Source of the DNA: Dehalococcoidia bacterium
Lineage (GTDB): Bacteria; Chloroflexota; Dehalococcoidia; DSTF01; JALHUB01
Length of the DNA stretch: 6,680 nt
Direction: 5' to 3'
Assembly: GCA_022865685.1 (NCBI GenBank)
Contig: JALHUB010000296.1
Coordinates: 1-6,680, forward strand
The notes under the pieces are model-generated. The model did not search any database. It was not told the DNA's origin and worked only from the letters and a program-made list of their open reading frames with translations. Of this stretch, positions 1-6,271 are shown piece by piece. The position numbers and the translations under genes were made by a program. Position 1 is the stretch's first letter; each line of letters opens with the position of its first letter.

Positions 1-415
1 GCATCTCGATGAGCCAGCGTCGCCGCTCGTCAGCGCCGGGCGGTCGCTGCCCGAGACCGACGCCGCTGCTGGCCAGGACCAGCGCCCGCACCATCGACGG
101 CTCGTCCAGCGCCAATTGCAGCGCGATCCGCCCGCCCATTGAGTAGCCAAGCACGAAGGCGCTCTCGATGCCGAGCGCGCGCAGGAGCGCTCGCTGGTCG
201 ACCGCCAGCAGCGGCATGTCCACCGTCGACTCCGGGAGCTCCGTCTCGCCGTGGCCGCGCACGTCGTACGTGAGGACGCGGTACTCCTGCGCGAAGACGG
301 GCGCCTGCCCGTACCACATCCGCAGGTTGTCGCCGGCGCCGTGCACGAGGACCAGGCAGTCGCCTTCGCCGGTCAGCTCGTAGTTCATCGTGATGCCGTT
401 GGCGCGGATTTTCAC
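1..415 (-). CDS. Alpha/beta hydrolase, N-terminal part (runs off the left edge)
   Basis: Reading the minus strand from a GTG at 415-413 gives 138 codons open to the window edge. Seen: an oxyanion-hole-type HGAG at about residues 25-28, the strand/turn DVRGHGET at about 51-58, and a canonical nucleophile elbow GYSMGG at 90-95 with Ser92 as the expected nucleophile. These three motifs in this order and spacing are those of the alpha/beta-hydrolase fold (esterases, lactonases, C-C hydrolases). The catalytic Asp and His would lie in the missing C-terminal half. The GTG start is chosen because AAGGAG lies 8 nt upstream and the protein then begins right at the first beta strand; the next in-frame ATG, codon 10, would cut into that strand. 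There is no signal peptide, so it is probably cytosolic. The substrate cannot be told. It is transcribed divergently from the second hydrolase at 740 and is only distantly similar to it. Confidence 0.88.
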   Translation of the reverse strand, partial: MKIRANGITMNYELTGEGDCLVLVHGAGDNLRMWYGQAPVFAQEYRVLTYDVRGHGETELPESTVDMPLLAVDQRALLRALGIESAFVLGYSMGGRIALQLALDEPSMVRALVLASSGVGLGQRPPGADERRRWLIEM

Positions 416-423
416 GGCTTCGA

Positions 424-429
424 CTCCTT
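424..429 (-). promoter_or_regulatory. Shine-Dalgarno site fixing the GTG start of the left-edge hydrolase
   Basis: On the minus strand AAGGAG stands 8 nt before the GTG at 415. It is the best ribosome-binding match near the 5' end of this gene and is the reason for choosing GTG over the in-frame ATG nine codons further in. Confidence 0.7.
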
Positions 430-444
430 CAGATGGACAGCGTC

Positions 445-474
445 ATTGTGGGTTCAGTCCGCCGATGAAGTCAA
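445..474 (-). promoter_or_regulatory. Candidate sigma-70-type promoter for the left-edge hydrolase
   Basis: On the minus strand TTGACT (474-469, 5/6 to TTGACA) is followed after 18 nt by CACAAT (450-445, 4/6 to TATAAT). This predicts a start point near 438 and a short leader of about 22 nt holding the AAGGAG site. Found by eye; the -10 box is weak in its first base, so this is a candidate only. Confidence 0.4.
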
Positions 475-527
475 CCGCGACGGGTCTGGTCCCCGCCTGG
501 ACGCCGCAAGCAGGGCAGGTGCTTCCG

Positions 528-623
528 GGGGAGTTCAGAGGGGCCGGTCCCCTCTGACTGGGGGTTTTGGGGGCTGTGCCCCCAATCTTCCCCAAATAAG
601 TTCCTGGGAGGGCGGGTGGGAAG
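528..623 (+). repeat. Structured intergenic repeat, copy 1: two hairpins plus a G-quadruplex motif
   Basis: A 96-bp element whose second copy lies in reverse orientation at 6419-6506. Read on the plus strand it has hairpin 1 (TCAGAGGGG at 535-543, loop CCGGT, CCCCTCTGA at 549-557, a perfect 9-bp stem) and hairpin 2 (TTGGGGGC at 567-574, loop TGT, GCCCCCAA at 578-585, a perfect 8-bp stem). An outer TGGGG/CCCCA pairing (559-563 with 590-594) may enclose hairpin 2. The conserved string TTCCCCAA and a G-rich tail (606-620) follow. It has no open frame of its own, no transposase, and no T-run after the stems. It lies between divergently transcribed genes, about 117 bp upstream of the hydrolase at 740 and pointing toward it. 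It could be a REP-like or MITE-like dispersed element or a regulatory structure; the sequence alone does not decide. Confidence 0.8.
606..620 (+). other. G-quadruplex motif in repeat copy 1
   Basis: GGGAGGGCGGGTGGG: four runs of three G separated by single bases A, C and T. Four G3 tracts with one-base loops form the most stable class of intramolecular parallel quadruplexes known in vitro. It lies on the plus strand, which is the coding strand for the hydrolase at 740, about 46 bp before that gene's candidate -35 box. The same architecture with different loop bases is present in copy 2. Confidence 0.7.
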
Positions 624-665
624 GAGATCGTTTCTCTTGCGGGACTAATCGGCGCGACGCAGTCG

Positions 666-694
666 TTGACCGTTGCGCGCCCGCCCTTTACTCT
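666..694 (+). promoter_or_regulatory. Candidate promoter for the Ala-elbow hydrolase
   Basis: TTGACC (666-671, 5/6) is followed after 17 nt by TACTCT (689-694; 3/6, keeping the first TA and the final T). This would start transcription near 701 and leave a leader of about 39 nt before the ATG at 740. The -35 and spacing are good and the -10 is poor. It lies downstream of repeat copy 1. Confidence 0.33.
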
Positions 695-739
695 CGGCGC
701 GAGACTGCGGGACGGCTAGACGATTGCGAGGCGGGGAAG

Positions 740-1600
740 ATGCCATATATTAAGCGCGGCAATGCGCACCTCTACTACGAAGACACCGGCTCAGGCGAAG
801 CCATGATCACGAACCACGGCGTCGCCGAGAACGCCGGCTACTGGAGCGAGTCGGGCGTGACGGCGAAGCTGGCGGAGCGCTATCGCGTCATCTCCATGGA
901 CATGCGCGCCCACGGCGAGACGTTCGTCGAGGGCCAGCCTGCGGGCTTCGACGTCGAGACGATGGCCGACGACATCGGCGCGCTGGCGGGCCATCTCGGG
1001 CTGGAGCGCTTCCACCTGCTGACCCACGCCACCGGCGGCATGGTCGGCGCCCGCTACGCCATGACCAGATCTGACCGGCTCCTCAGCCTCATGCTGACGG
1101 ACACGAGCCCGCAGACCCGCCTGCTCTTCCCCGGCACGACCGAAGAGCAGAGCGAGCAGGGGTTGGCGCTTTGGGCTGCGGGCTTCGAGTCGGCGACGTA
1201 CGACCAGATAGTGGCTGCGGCGAAGGCAGAGCCCGGCGTATTCCTGGCCGGCATGGCCCAGAACGCGGACGCCGAGCGCATGTACGGTGTCTGGGAGCGC
1301 ATCCTGCGTCGCGGCGACCTGAAGACGGTGGCGAAGTTCCTGCGCAGCTTCTACACCGACGCCGACCCGCACGTCGAGCTGCTGCGGCAGATGAAATGTC
1401 CGACGCTCGTGCTCCTCGGCGAGCTCGATTCCATGTTCATCGAGTCGAGTGAGCTGATGGCGAAGGAGATACCGGACTGCCGCCACGTCGTCATGAAGGG
1501 CATCGGCCACATGACGGCGATCGAGGACACGGACGGCCTGCTGCGCGAGCTGTTCGACTTCCTGGACTGCGTGCGCGAGACAGGCCGGGCCTGTCGGTAG
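740..1600 (+). CDS. Alpha/beta hydrolase-fold protein with Ala at the nucleophile position
   Basis: The product is 286 aa, a normal length for a single-domain alpha/beta hydrolase. Seen: HG at residues 26-27 (oxyanion region), DMRAHGET at 54-61, the elbow THATGG at 95-100, a C-terminal strand ending in GELD with Asp230, and GIGHMTAIED with His257. Acid and histidine are therefore in place, but the elbow base that is Ser92 in the left-edge hydrolase (GYSMGG) is Ala97 here, codon GCC at 1028-1030. The region between 100 and 210 should form the lid. The ATG at 740 is preferred over longer in-frame starts because homology-like sequence begins there and GAGG lies 8 nt upstream; the in-frame stretch before it covers the intergenic repeat. 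There is no signal peptide or membrane segment. It converges on the dehydrogenase operon, 6 nt between stops. Substrate unknown; it may be non-hydrolytic or a cofactor-free lyase or oxygenase-like enzyme, but that is inference. Confidence 0.9.
   Translation: MPYIKRGNAHLYYEDTGSGEAMITNHGVAENAGYWSESGVTAKLAERYRVISMDMRAHGETFVEGQPAGFDVETMADDIGALAGHLGLERFHLLTHATGGMVGARYAMTRSDRLLSLMLTDTSPQTRLLFPGTTEEQSEQGLALWAAGFESATYDQIVAAAKAEPGVFLAGMAQNADAERMYGVWERILRRGDLKTVAKFLRSFYTDADPHVELLRQMKCPTLVLLGELDSMFIESSELMAKEIPDCRHVVMKGIGHMTAIEDTDGLLRELFDFLDCVRETGRACR
1579..1595. terminator. Possible shared hairpin between convergent genes
   Basis: GACAGGC (1579-1585), loop CGG, GCCTGTC (1589-1595): a perfect 7-bp stem with a 3-nt loop. 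It lies in the last codons of the hydrolase gene and 12 nt past the E2 stop codon. Only 6 nt separate the two stops, so both transcripts must cross it. There is no T-run on either side, so it is not a classic intrinsic terminator; it could serve as a weak bidirectional one or be coincidental. Confidence 0.3.
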
Positions 1601-1606
1601 CCGTCG

Positions 1607-2836
1607 CTACACGAGCAGGTCGACTGGCGCCTCCAGCAAGCGCTTGATCTCAGCCAGGAACTGCGCCCCCTGCGCGCCGTCGGTGACGCGATGGTCGCCG
1701 GAGAGCGCCAGCGTCATCACTTCCGCCACTTCGACGACGCCGTCTCGCGCGACCGGCCGCGGGCTCACCCGCCCCACGCCGAGGATCGCCGTCTGCGGCG
1801 GCTGGATGATCGCGATCAGCTCCTCGATGCCGTACATGCCGAGGTTGCTGACTGTAAAGGTACCGCCGGAGTACTCCTCCGGCTTGAGCGAGCCCGACTT
1901 CGCCCGCTCCGCCAGGCTGCGGCTCGCCTGCGCGATCTCGACGATGCTCTTGTGGCCGCAGTCGAGGACCGCCGGCGCGATCAGCCCCTCGTCGAGGGCA
2001 ATCGCGATGCAGACGTTCTGCGCCTCCTGCCGGCGCACCTCGCCGTCGATGAACCAGGTGTTGAATATAGGATAGCGCTGGAGGGCCTTCGCCGACGCCT
2101 TCACGAGCAGGTCGTTGACGGACACGTGCGCGGTCTCGCCGAGCGTATCGTTGAGCTGCGAGCGCAGGCGCTGCGCTTCCGTCATCTCGACGACGACGGT
2201 CACGTAGTAGTGGGGCGCCTCGCGCTTGCTCTGCGCCATGCGGCGGGCGATGGCCTGGCGCATCCGGCTCATCGCGACGGGCGCGGCCTCTCGCGGGGAC
2301 TCCGGCGGCTTCTCGGGCTTCTCCGGCGCGGCCGCCCGCGTCTGCAGGAACGATTCGACGTCTTCGCGAGTGATGCGGCCCTCCGGCCCCGTGCCGGAGA
2401 CGCGGCTGAGGTCAATCCCCTTCTCCTCGGCGATGCGGCGCGCTACCGGCGAGGCGCGAACGTGTCCATCGCCGCGCGGCGCTGCTTCGACGGCCGGGGT
2501 TGCCTCTTTCGCCGGCGCGGCAGCGGCAGCCGGTCGTGCGGCTCCCGCCATCGCCGGCTCCGGCGCTTTCCCCGCCTCGTACATCGAGATGTCCTCGTCG
2601 GCAGCGCCGATCACGGCGATTGTCTGGCCCACGGCGACGACGTCGCCGGGCTGCGCCAGCGTCTTCCGGAAGACGCCGCCCTCGAAGGCTTCGATCTCGA
2701 TGTTCGCTTTGTCCGTCTCGATCTCCGCGATCGCCTCGCCGCGCGTGACCTCGTCACCCTCGTTCTTCAGCCAGCGAATGAGGGTGCCCTCCTTCATGTC
2801 CGCTCCCATCTGGGGCATCACGACCTCGTAGGCCAT
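1607..2836 (-). CDS. pdhC: Dihydrolipoamide acetyltransferase (E2) of the pyruvate dehydrogenase complex
   Basis: The product is 409 aa, usual for an E2 with one lipoyl domain. Domains in order: a lipoyl domain at about 2-77 with the lipoylation site ETDKA (Lys43); an Ala/Pro/Glu-rich flexible linker at about 85-124; a peripheral subunit-binding domain at about 127-165 (ASPVARRIAEEKGID, then GTGPEGRI); a second Pro/Glu-rich linker at 166-186; and the catalytic acyltransferase domain at about 187-409 with FTVSNLGMYG at 327-336 and the signature DHRVTDG at 381-387, His382 being the catalytic base. It forms the core of the complex and transfers acetyl from lipoyl-lysine to CoA. It is the last gene of the operon, 13 nt after the E1 beta stop. 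That gap is almost entirely a strong ribosome-binding site, GAGGAGGAGG, 3 nt before the ATG. A branched-chain 2-oxoacid specificity cannot be excluded by the E2 alone; the E1 subunits favour pyruvate. Confidence 0.95.
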   Translation of the reverse strand: MAYEVVMPQMGADMKEGTLIRWLKNEGDEVTRGEAIAEIETDKANIEIEAFEGGVFRKTLAQPGDVVAVGQTIAVIGAADEDISMYEAGKAPEPAMAGAARPAAAAAPAKEATPAVEAAPRGDGHVRASPVARRIAEEKGIDLSRVSGTGPEGRITREDVESFLQTRAAAPEKPEKPPESPREAAPVAMSRMRQAIARRMAQSKREAPHYYVTVVVEMTEAQRLRSQLNDTLGETAHVSVNDLLVKASAKALQRYPIFNTWFIDGEVRRQEAQNVCIAIALDEGLIAPAVLDCGHKSIVEIAQASRSLAERAKSGSLKPEEYSGGTFTVSNLGMYGIEELIAIIQPPQTAILGVGRVSPRPVARDGVVEVAEVMTLALSGDHRVTDGAQGAQFLAEIKRLLEAPVDLLV

Positions 2837-2849
2837 GTTCCTCCTCCTC

Positions 2850-3821
2850 TCAGCGCATGGCGAGCGCGGCGTCGACGATATGCTGTTCGCTGGGCAGGGC
2901 CGCCGTCTCCAGCACCTTGGCGTAGGGCATAGGCACGTCGGCGCCGCAGACGCGAGCGACCGGGGCGTCGAGGTAGTCGAATGCGCGCTCCTGGATGAGG
3001 GCGACGATCTCGCCGCCGAACCCTCCGAAGCACCAGTCGTCCTCGACGACGACGGCGCGGGTAGTCTTCTTCACGGAGTTGATGATGGCGTCGACGTCGA
3101 GGGGACGCAGCGTGCGCAGGTTGAGGACTTCCGCCTCTATCGCCTGTCCGGCGAGCATCTCAGCCGCCCGTAGCGCCTGGTGGACGCTGCCGGAGTAGCC
3201 GACGATTGTGACGTCGCCGCCCTCTCGCATCACCTGCGCCTGCCCGAAAGGGACGGAGTAGTCTTCGTCGGGCACTTCGCCGCGAAGCCCGTAGATCGCC
3301 GTGTGCTCGACGAAGATAACGGTGTTCTCCTCGCGCAGAGCGGTCTTCAGGAGACCGCGGGCGTCGTAGGGCGTCGAAGGCACCGCGACCTTCAGGCCGG
3401 GCACGTGGGCGTACCAGCCGGCCAGGTCGTGCGAGTGCGTCGCGGCGAGCTGACTGCCGCCGCCGCTCGCCATGCGGATGACCAGCGGCACGTTGATCTG
3501 CCCGCCCGACATGTAGTGCACCGTTGAGGCGACGTTGATGATCTGGTCGAAGGCAAGGAAGCTGAAGTTGATGGTCATGAGCTCCACGATGGGCCGCATG
3601 CCGCCCATCGCGGCGCCGATGCCGCAGCCGACGACGACGGACTCCGAGATCGGCGTGTCACGCACCCGCTCGTCGCCGAACTCCTGGAGGAGGCCGCGCG
3701 TGACGCCGTAGGAGCCGCCGTAGGCGCCGATGTCCTCGCCCATGAGGATGACGTGCTCGTCCTGCTGGAGCGCTTCCCTGAGTGTCTGACGTAGGGCTTC
3801 CCGTATGTTCGTTTCAGGCAT
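2850..3821 (-). CDS. pdhB: Pyruvate dehydrogenase E1 component, beta subunit
   Basis: The product is 323 aa, the usual length for E1 beta (about 325). Seen: GEDIGAYGGSYGVT at about 28-41, the conserved RVRDTPISE at 52-60 whose Glu60 is the residue expected to activate the thiamin aminopyrimidine, the histidine-bearing THSHD at 128-132, HVPGLKVAVPSTPYDARGLL at 139-158, GEVPDEDY at 181-188, and a C-terminal transketolase domain with LRTLRPLD at 235-242 and VVVEDDW at 257-263. It pairs with the alpha subunit as an alpha2beta2 thiamin-diphosphate enzyme and carries the part of the active site that docks on E2. The ATG lies 5 nt after the E1 alpha stop. The last two codons of E1 alpha, GAGGAG, double as its Shine-Dalgarno site, 8 nt from the start, so translation should be coupled. 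Acetoin dehydrogenase beta subunits look similar, but gene context and the alpha subunit favour pyruvate. Confidence 0.94.
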   Translation of the reverse strand: MPETNIREALRQTLREALQQDEHVILMGEDIGAYGGSYGVTRGLLQEFGDERVRDTPISESVVVGCGIGAAMGGMRPIVELMTINFSFLAFDQIINVASTVHYMSGGQINVPLVIRMASGGGSQLAATHSHDLAGWYAHVPGLKVAVPSTPYDARGLLKTALREENTVIFVEHTAIYGLRGEVPDEDYSVPFGQAQVMREGGDVTIVGYSGSVHQALRAAEMLAGQAIEAEVLNLRTLRPLDVDAIINSVKKTTRAVVVEDDWCFGGFGGEIVALIQERAFDYLDAPVARVCGADVPMPYAKVLETAALPSEQHIVDAALAMR

Positions 3822-3826
3822 GGCCG

Positions 3827-4819
3827 CTACTCCTCGTACACGTTGTCGTAGAGCGTCGACACGTCGGGCGCGGGGCTCTCTTCCGCGAAGCGCTCCGCTT
3901 CGTTGACAACGCCTTCTGCCTCATCCTCGAGCCGTTTGATGCCGGCGTCGTCCATGAGCCCCCAGTCGCGCAGTTGGCGCTCGAAGAGGGGAATCGGGTC
4001 GCGGGTGCGCCACTGCTGCACCTCTTCCTTTGTGCGATAGAATTCGGGGTCGGCCATAGAGTGACCGCGGAAGCGATAGGTCACGGCTTCGACGAAGTAC
4101 GGGCCTTTGCCGTCGCGCGTGTGCTGGACCGCCTTCCTGGCGACGTCGCGGACGGCGAGCACGTCCATACCGTCGACCTGCTCGGCTGGGATGTTATAGG
4201 CGCAGGCGCGCCGGTAGACCTCTGCCTCGGCGGAGACGCGGCGAATGTCGGTGCCCATGCCGTAGAGGTTATTCTCGCAGAGGAAGACGACGGGCAGGCG
4301 CCATACGGCCGCCAGGTTCAACGCCTCATGGAACTCGCCCTGGTTGACGGCGCCGTCGCCGAAGAAGCAGAGGACGATGCGGCCGTTCTTCAACTGCTTG
4401 CTCGCCAGCGCCAGCCCGCAGGACAGCGGAAGGTGGCCGCCGACGATGGCATAGCCCCCCATGAAGTGCTTCGACACGTCGAAGAGGTGCATCGAGCCGC
4501 CGCGGCCCTTGCTGACGCCTGTCGTGCGGCCGAACAGCTCCGCCATTATGGCGTTAGGGTCGAGGCCCCGGGCGAGGGCCTGGCCGTGGTCGCGGTAATG
4601 GGTGACCACGTAGTCGTCCGGCTCAATGGCGGCTTCGGCGCCCACGCCGACCGCTTCCTGCCCAATATAGAGGTGCAGGAAGCCGGCGATTCGCCCGCGC
4701 GCGTACATCTCCGCCGACTTCTCCTCGAAACGACGGATGAGCATCATCTGGCGAAGGAGCCCCAGCAACTCTTCCGGCGTGCCGGCCTCCTCCTTGGCCC
4801 GCGCTTTCGCCGTCGTCAT
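3827..4819 (-). CDS. pdhA: Pyruvate dehydrogenase E1 component, alpha subunit
   Basis: The product is 330 aa. Seen: LHLYIGQEAVGVGA at about 48-61, HYRDHGQALARG at 74-85, GRGGSMHLF at 105-113, the thiamin-diphosphate/Mg motif running from GDG at 154-156 to ENN at 182-184, VDGMDV at 215-220, and TYRFRGHSMADP at 247-258. That last loop corresponds to the phosphorylation-loop region of pyruvate dehydrogenases and matches PdhA (including the plastid/cyanobacterial type) better than branched-chain or acetoin enzymes. The reaction is decarboxylation of pyruvate and reductive acetylation of E2. The same frame stays open upstream to 5191, but that part lies inside lpd and has no family resemblance. 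The chosen ATG at 4819 overlaps the lpd stop as ATGA and has GGAG 5 nt before it, which points to coupled translation. The protein starts about 15 residues before the conserved core, as is usual. Confidence 0.94.
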   Translation of the reverse strand: MTTAKARAKEEAGTPEELLGLLRQMMLIRRFEEKSAEMYARGRIAGFLHLYIGQEAVGVGAEAAIEPDDYVVTHYRDHGQALARGLDPNAIMAELFGRTTGVSKGRGGSMHLFDVSKHFMGGYAIVGGHLPLSCGLALASKQLKNGRIVLCFFGDGAVNQGEFHEALNLAAVWRLPVVFLCENNLYGMGTDIRRVSAEAEVYRRACAYNIPAEQVDGMDVLAVRDVARKAVQHTRDGKGPYFVEAVTYRFRGHSMADPEFYRTKEEVQQWRTRDPIPLFERQLRDWGLMDDAGIKRLEDEAEGVVNEAERFAEESPAPDVSTLYDNVYEE

Positions 4820-6228
4820 GTCATCTCCCCCCTCGAGGGCTCGGCCCAGAAGTGGATCGCCTTGCCCTCCGCCGCCAGCGCGGCCTCTTTCACAGCCTCC
4901 GAGAGCGTTGGGTGGGCGTGCACGGTCCGCGAAACATCGGCGACGGTGCTCTCCATGCCCAGCGCCAGCGCCGCCTCCGCTATCAGGTCCGTCGCCTCCG
5001 GACCGACGATGTGGACGCCCAGCACCTCGCCGTAGTCCGCCTCCGCCACGAACTTCACGAATCCATCGGTATCGGCGCCGGCCATCGCCTTGCCGTTGGC
5101 GCGGAAGGGGAAGCGGCCGGTCTTCACCTGGTAGCCGTGCTCGCGGGCCTGCGCCTCTGTCAGCCCGCACGACGCGACCTGCGGCTGGCAATAGGTGCAG
5201 CGCGGCATCTTCACGTAGTCGGGCTTCGCCGGATTGAGCCCGGCGATGCCCTCGACGGCGATGACGCCCTGGTCGGAGGCTACGTGCGCCAGCATCAGCT
5301 TGCCGGTCACGTCGCCGATGGCATAGACGCCGTCCACGTTCGTCTTCATGCGGTCGTCGACCGGGACGAAGCCGCGCTCCGTCGCCACGCCGGCAGCCTC
5401 CAGACCCAGACCGTCGCTGTTGCAGCCGAAGCCGATCGCGATGAGCGCCCTGTCGGTGGTCAGCTCCTGGTCGCGGCCGTCGCTGCTGACGGCGAGCTGC
5501 GCCTTGCCGTCGACGACGCGCAGCTCCTTCACGGCCGTGCGCGTCATGTAACCGATGCCCTGCTGCCTGAACGACCGCTCGAGCTGGCGGCTGATGTCTT
5601 CGTCCTCCAGCGGCAGGAGGTGGTCGAGCATCTCGACGATAGTGACCTTCGCGCCGTAGCCGGCGTACATGTACGCGAACTCTACGCCGACAGGCCCGCC
5701 GCCGACAATGGCGACGCTCTCCGGCACCTCGCGCAGCTCCAGGGCCTCGCGGCTGGTGATGATGGTGCGGCCGTCGACCTGCACGCCGGGCAGGACGCGA
5801 CTGAAGCCGCCGCTGGCGATGATCACGTTGCCGGCCTCGACGATGCGGCCTTCGGGCTCAACGGCGACCTCGCTCCTGCTCTTGAGCGTGCCGGTGCCGC
5901 TGATAACGTCGACCTTGTTCTTCTGGAGCAAGAACTCGACGCCGCTGACCATGCGGTCGACGACCTGGCGGCTGCGGTCGATGGCGGCCGCGAAGTCGAC
6001 GCGCAGGTTGTTGTGGCTGATGCCGAATTCCTGGGAGCGGCGAAAGAGGCGCACGAGCTCGGCGTTGTAGAGGAGCGCTTTGGAAGGGATGCAGCCCCAG
6101 TTCAGGCAGACGCCGCCGACGCGGTCCTTCTCGATGAGGGCGGTCTTGAGACCGAGCTGCGCTGCCCGGATCGCCGCGACGTAGCCGCCGGGCCCGCCGC
6201 CGCTGATTGCTACGTCGTACGCTGCCAT
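4816..6228 (-). CDS. lpdA: Dihydrolipoyl dehydrogenase (E3)
   Basis: The product is 470 aa, the normal size. Seen: an FAD-binding Rossmann motif GGGPGG at 10-15; the redox-active disulfide in GGVCLNWGCIPSK at 38-50 (Cys41, Cys46); an NAD-binding motif GGGPVGVEFA at 176-185; the second FAD motif YAIGDVTG at 302-309; and a C-terminal dimerisation domain with HAHPTLSE at 437-444, His439 and Glu444 being the expected proton-relay pair. It reoxidises dihydrolipoyl-E2 with NAD+. The start is fixed by GAAGGA 5 nt before the ATG. It is the first gene of the operon, whereas lpd is last in many pdh operons. Unusual details: ASGG at 138-141 where ATGS is common, GFGCN at 266-270 where GRxPN is common, and three Cys (344, 347, 354) around the CTYC segment. 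A role with other lipoyl complexes, such as glycine cleavage, is also possible. Confidence 0.95.
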   Translation of the reverse strand: MAAYDVAISGGGPGGYVAAIRAAQLGLKTALIEKDRVGGVCLNWGCIPSKALLYNAELVRLFRRSQEFGISHNNLRVDFAAAIDRSRQVVDRMVSGVEFLLQKNKVDVISGTGTLKSRSEVAVEPEGRIVEAGNVIIASGGFSRVLPGVQVDGRTIITSREALELREVPESVAIVGGGPVGVEFAYMYAGYGAKVTIVEMLDHLLPLEDEDISRQLERSFRQQGIGYMTRTAVKELRVVDGKAQLAVSSDGRDQELTTDRALIAIGFGCNSDGLGLEAAGVATERGFVPVDDRMKTNVDGVYAIGDVTGKLMLAHVASDQGVIAVEGIAGLNPAKPDYVKMPRCTYCQPQVASCGLTEAQAREHGYQVKTGRFPFRANGKAMAGADTDGFVKFVAEADYGEVLGVHIVGPEATDLIAEAALALGMESTVADVSRTVHAHPTLSEAVKEAALAAEGKAIHFWAEPSRGEMT

Positions 6229-6271
6229 GAGGGTCCTTCCCCGCCTACAGACGTCGTGTTAGAGGAGATCG

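Noticed and set aside
251..739. In-frame N-terminal extension of the hydrolase at 740
   Set aside because: It would run through the antisense of the other hydrolase and the structured repeat. Family-like sequence begins at 740, where a GAGG site lies 8 nt upstream.
1691..2932. A 413-codon plus-strand frame across E2
   Set aside because: Antisense shadow of pdhC, Arg/Leu/Asp-rich with no recognisable domain.
3782..5035. A 417-codon plus-strand frame across E1 alpha
   Set aside because: Antisense shadow of pdhA and parts of its neighbours, low-complexity product, no credible ribosome-binding site or motif.
4820..5191. In-frame upstream extension of E1 alpha into lpd
   Set aside because: Arg/Gly-rich sequence out of frame with lpd, no E1 similarity; the ATGA overlap start at 4819 has a proper Shine-Dalgarno site.
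740..6228. Acetoin dehydrogenase (aco) operon, suggested by an alpha/beta hydrolase next to E1/E2 genes
   Set aside because: The hydrolase is on the opposite strand and convergent, not in the operon or fused to E2, and E1 alpha carries the pyruvate-type TYRFRGHSMADP loop. Pyruvate is the better call, though substrate specificity is not proven.
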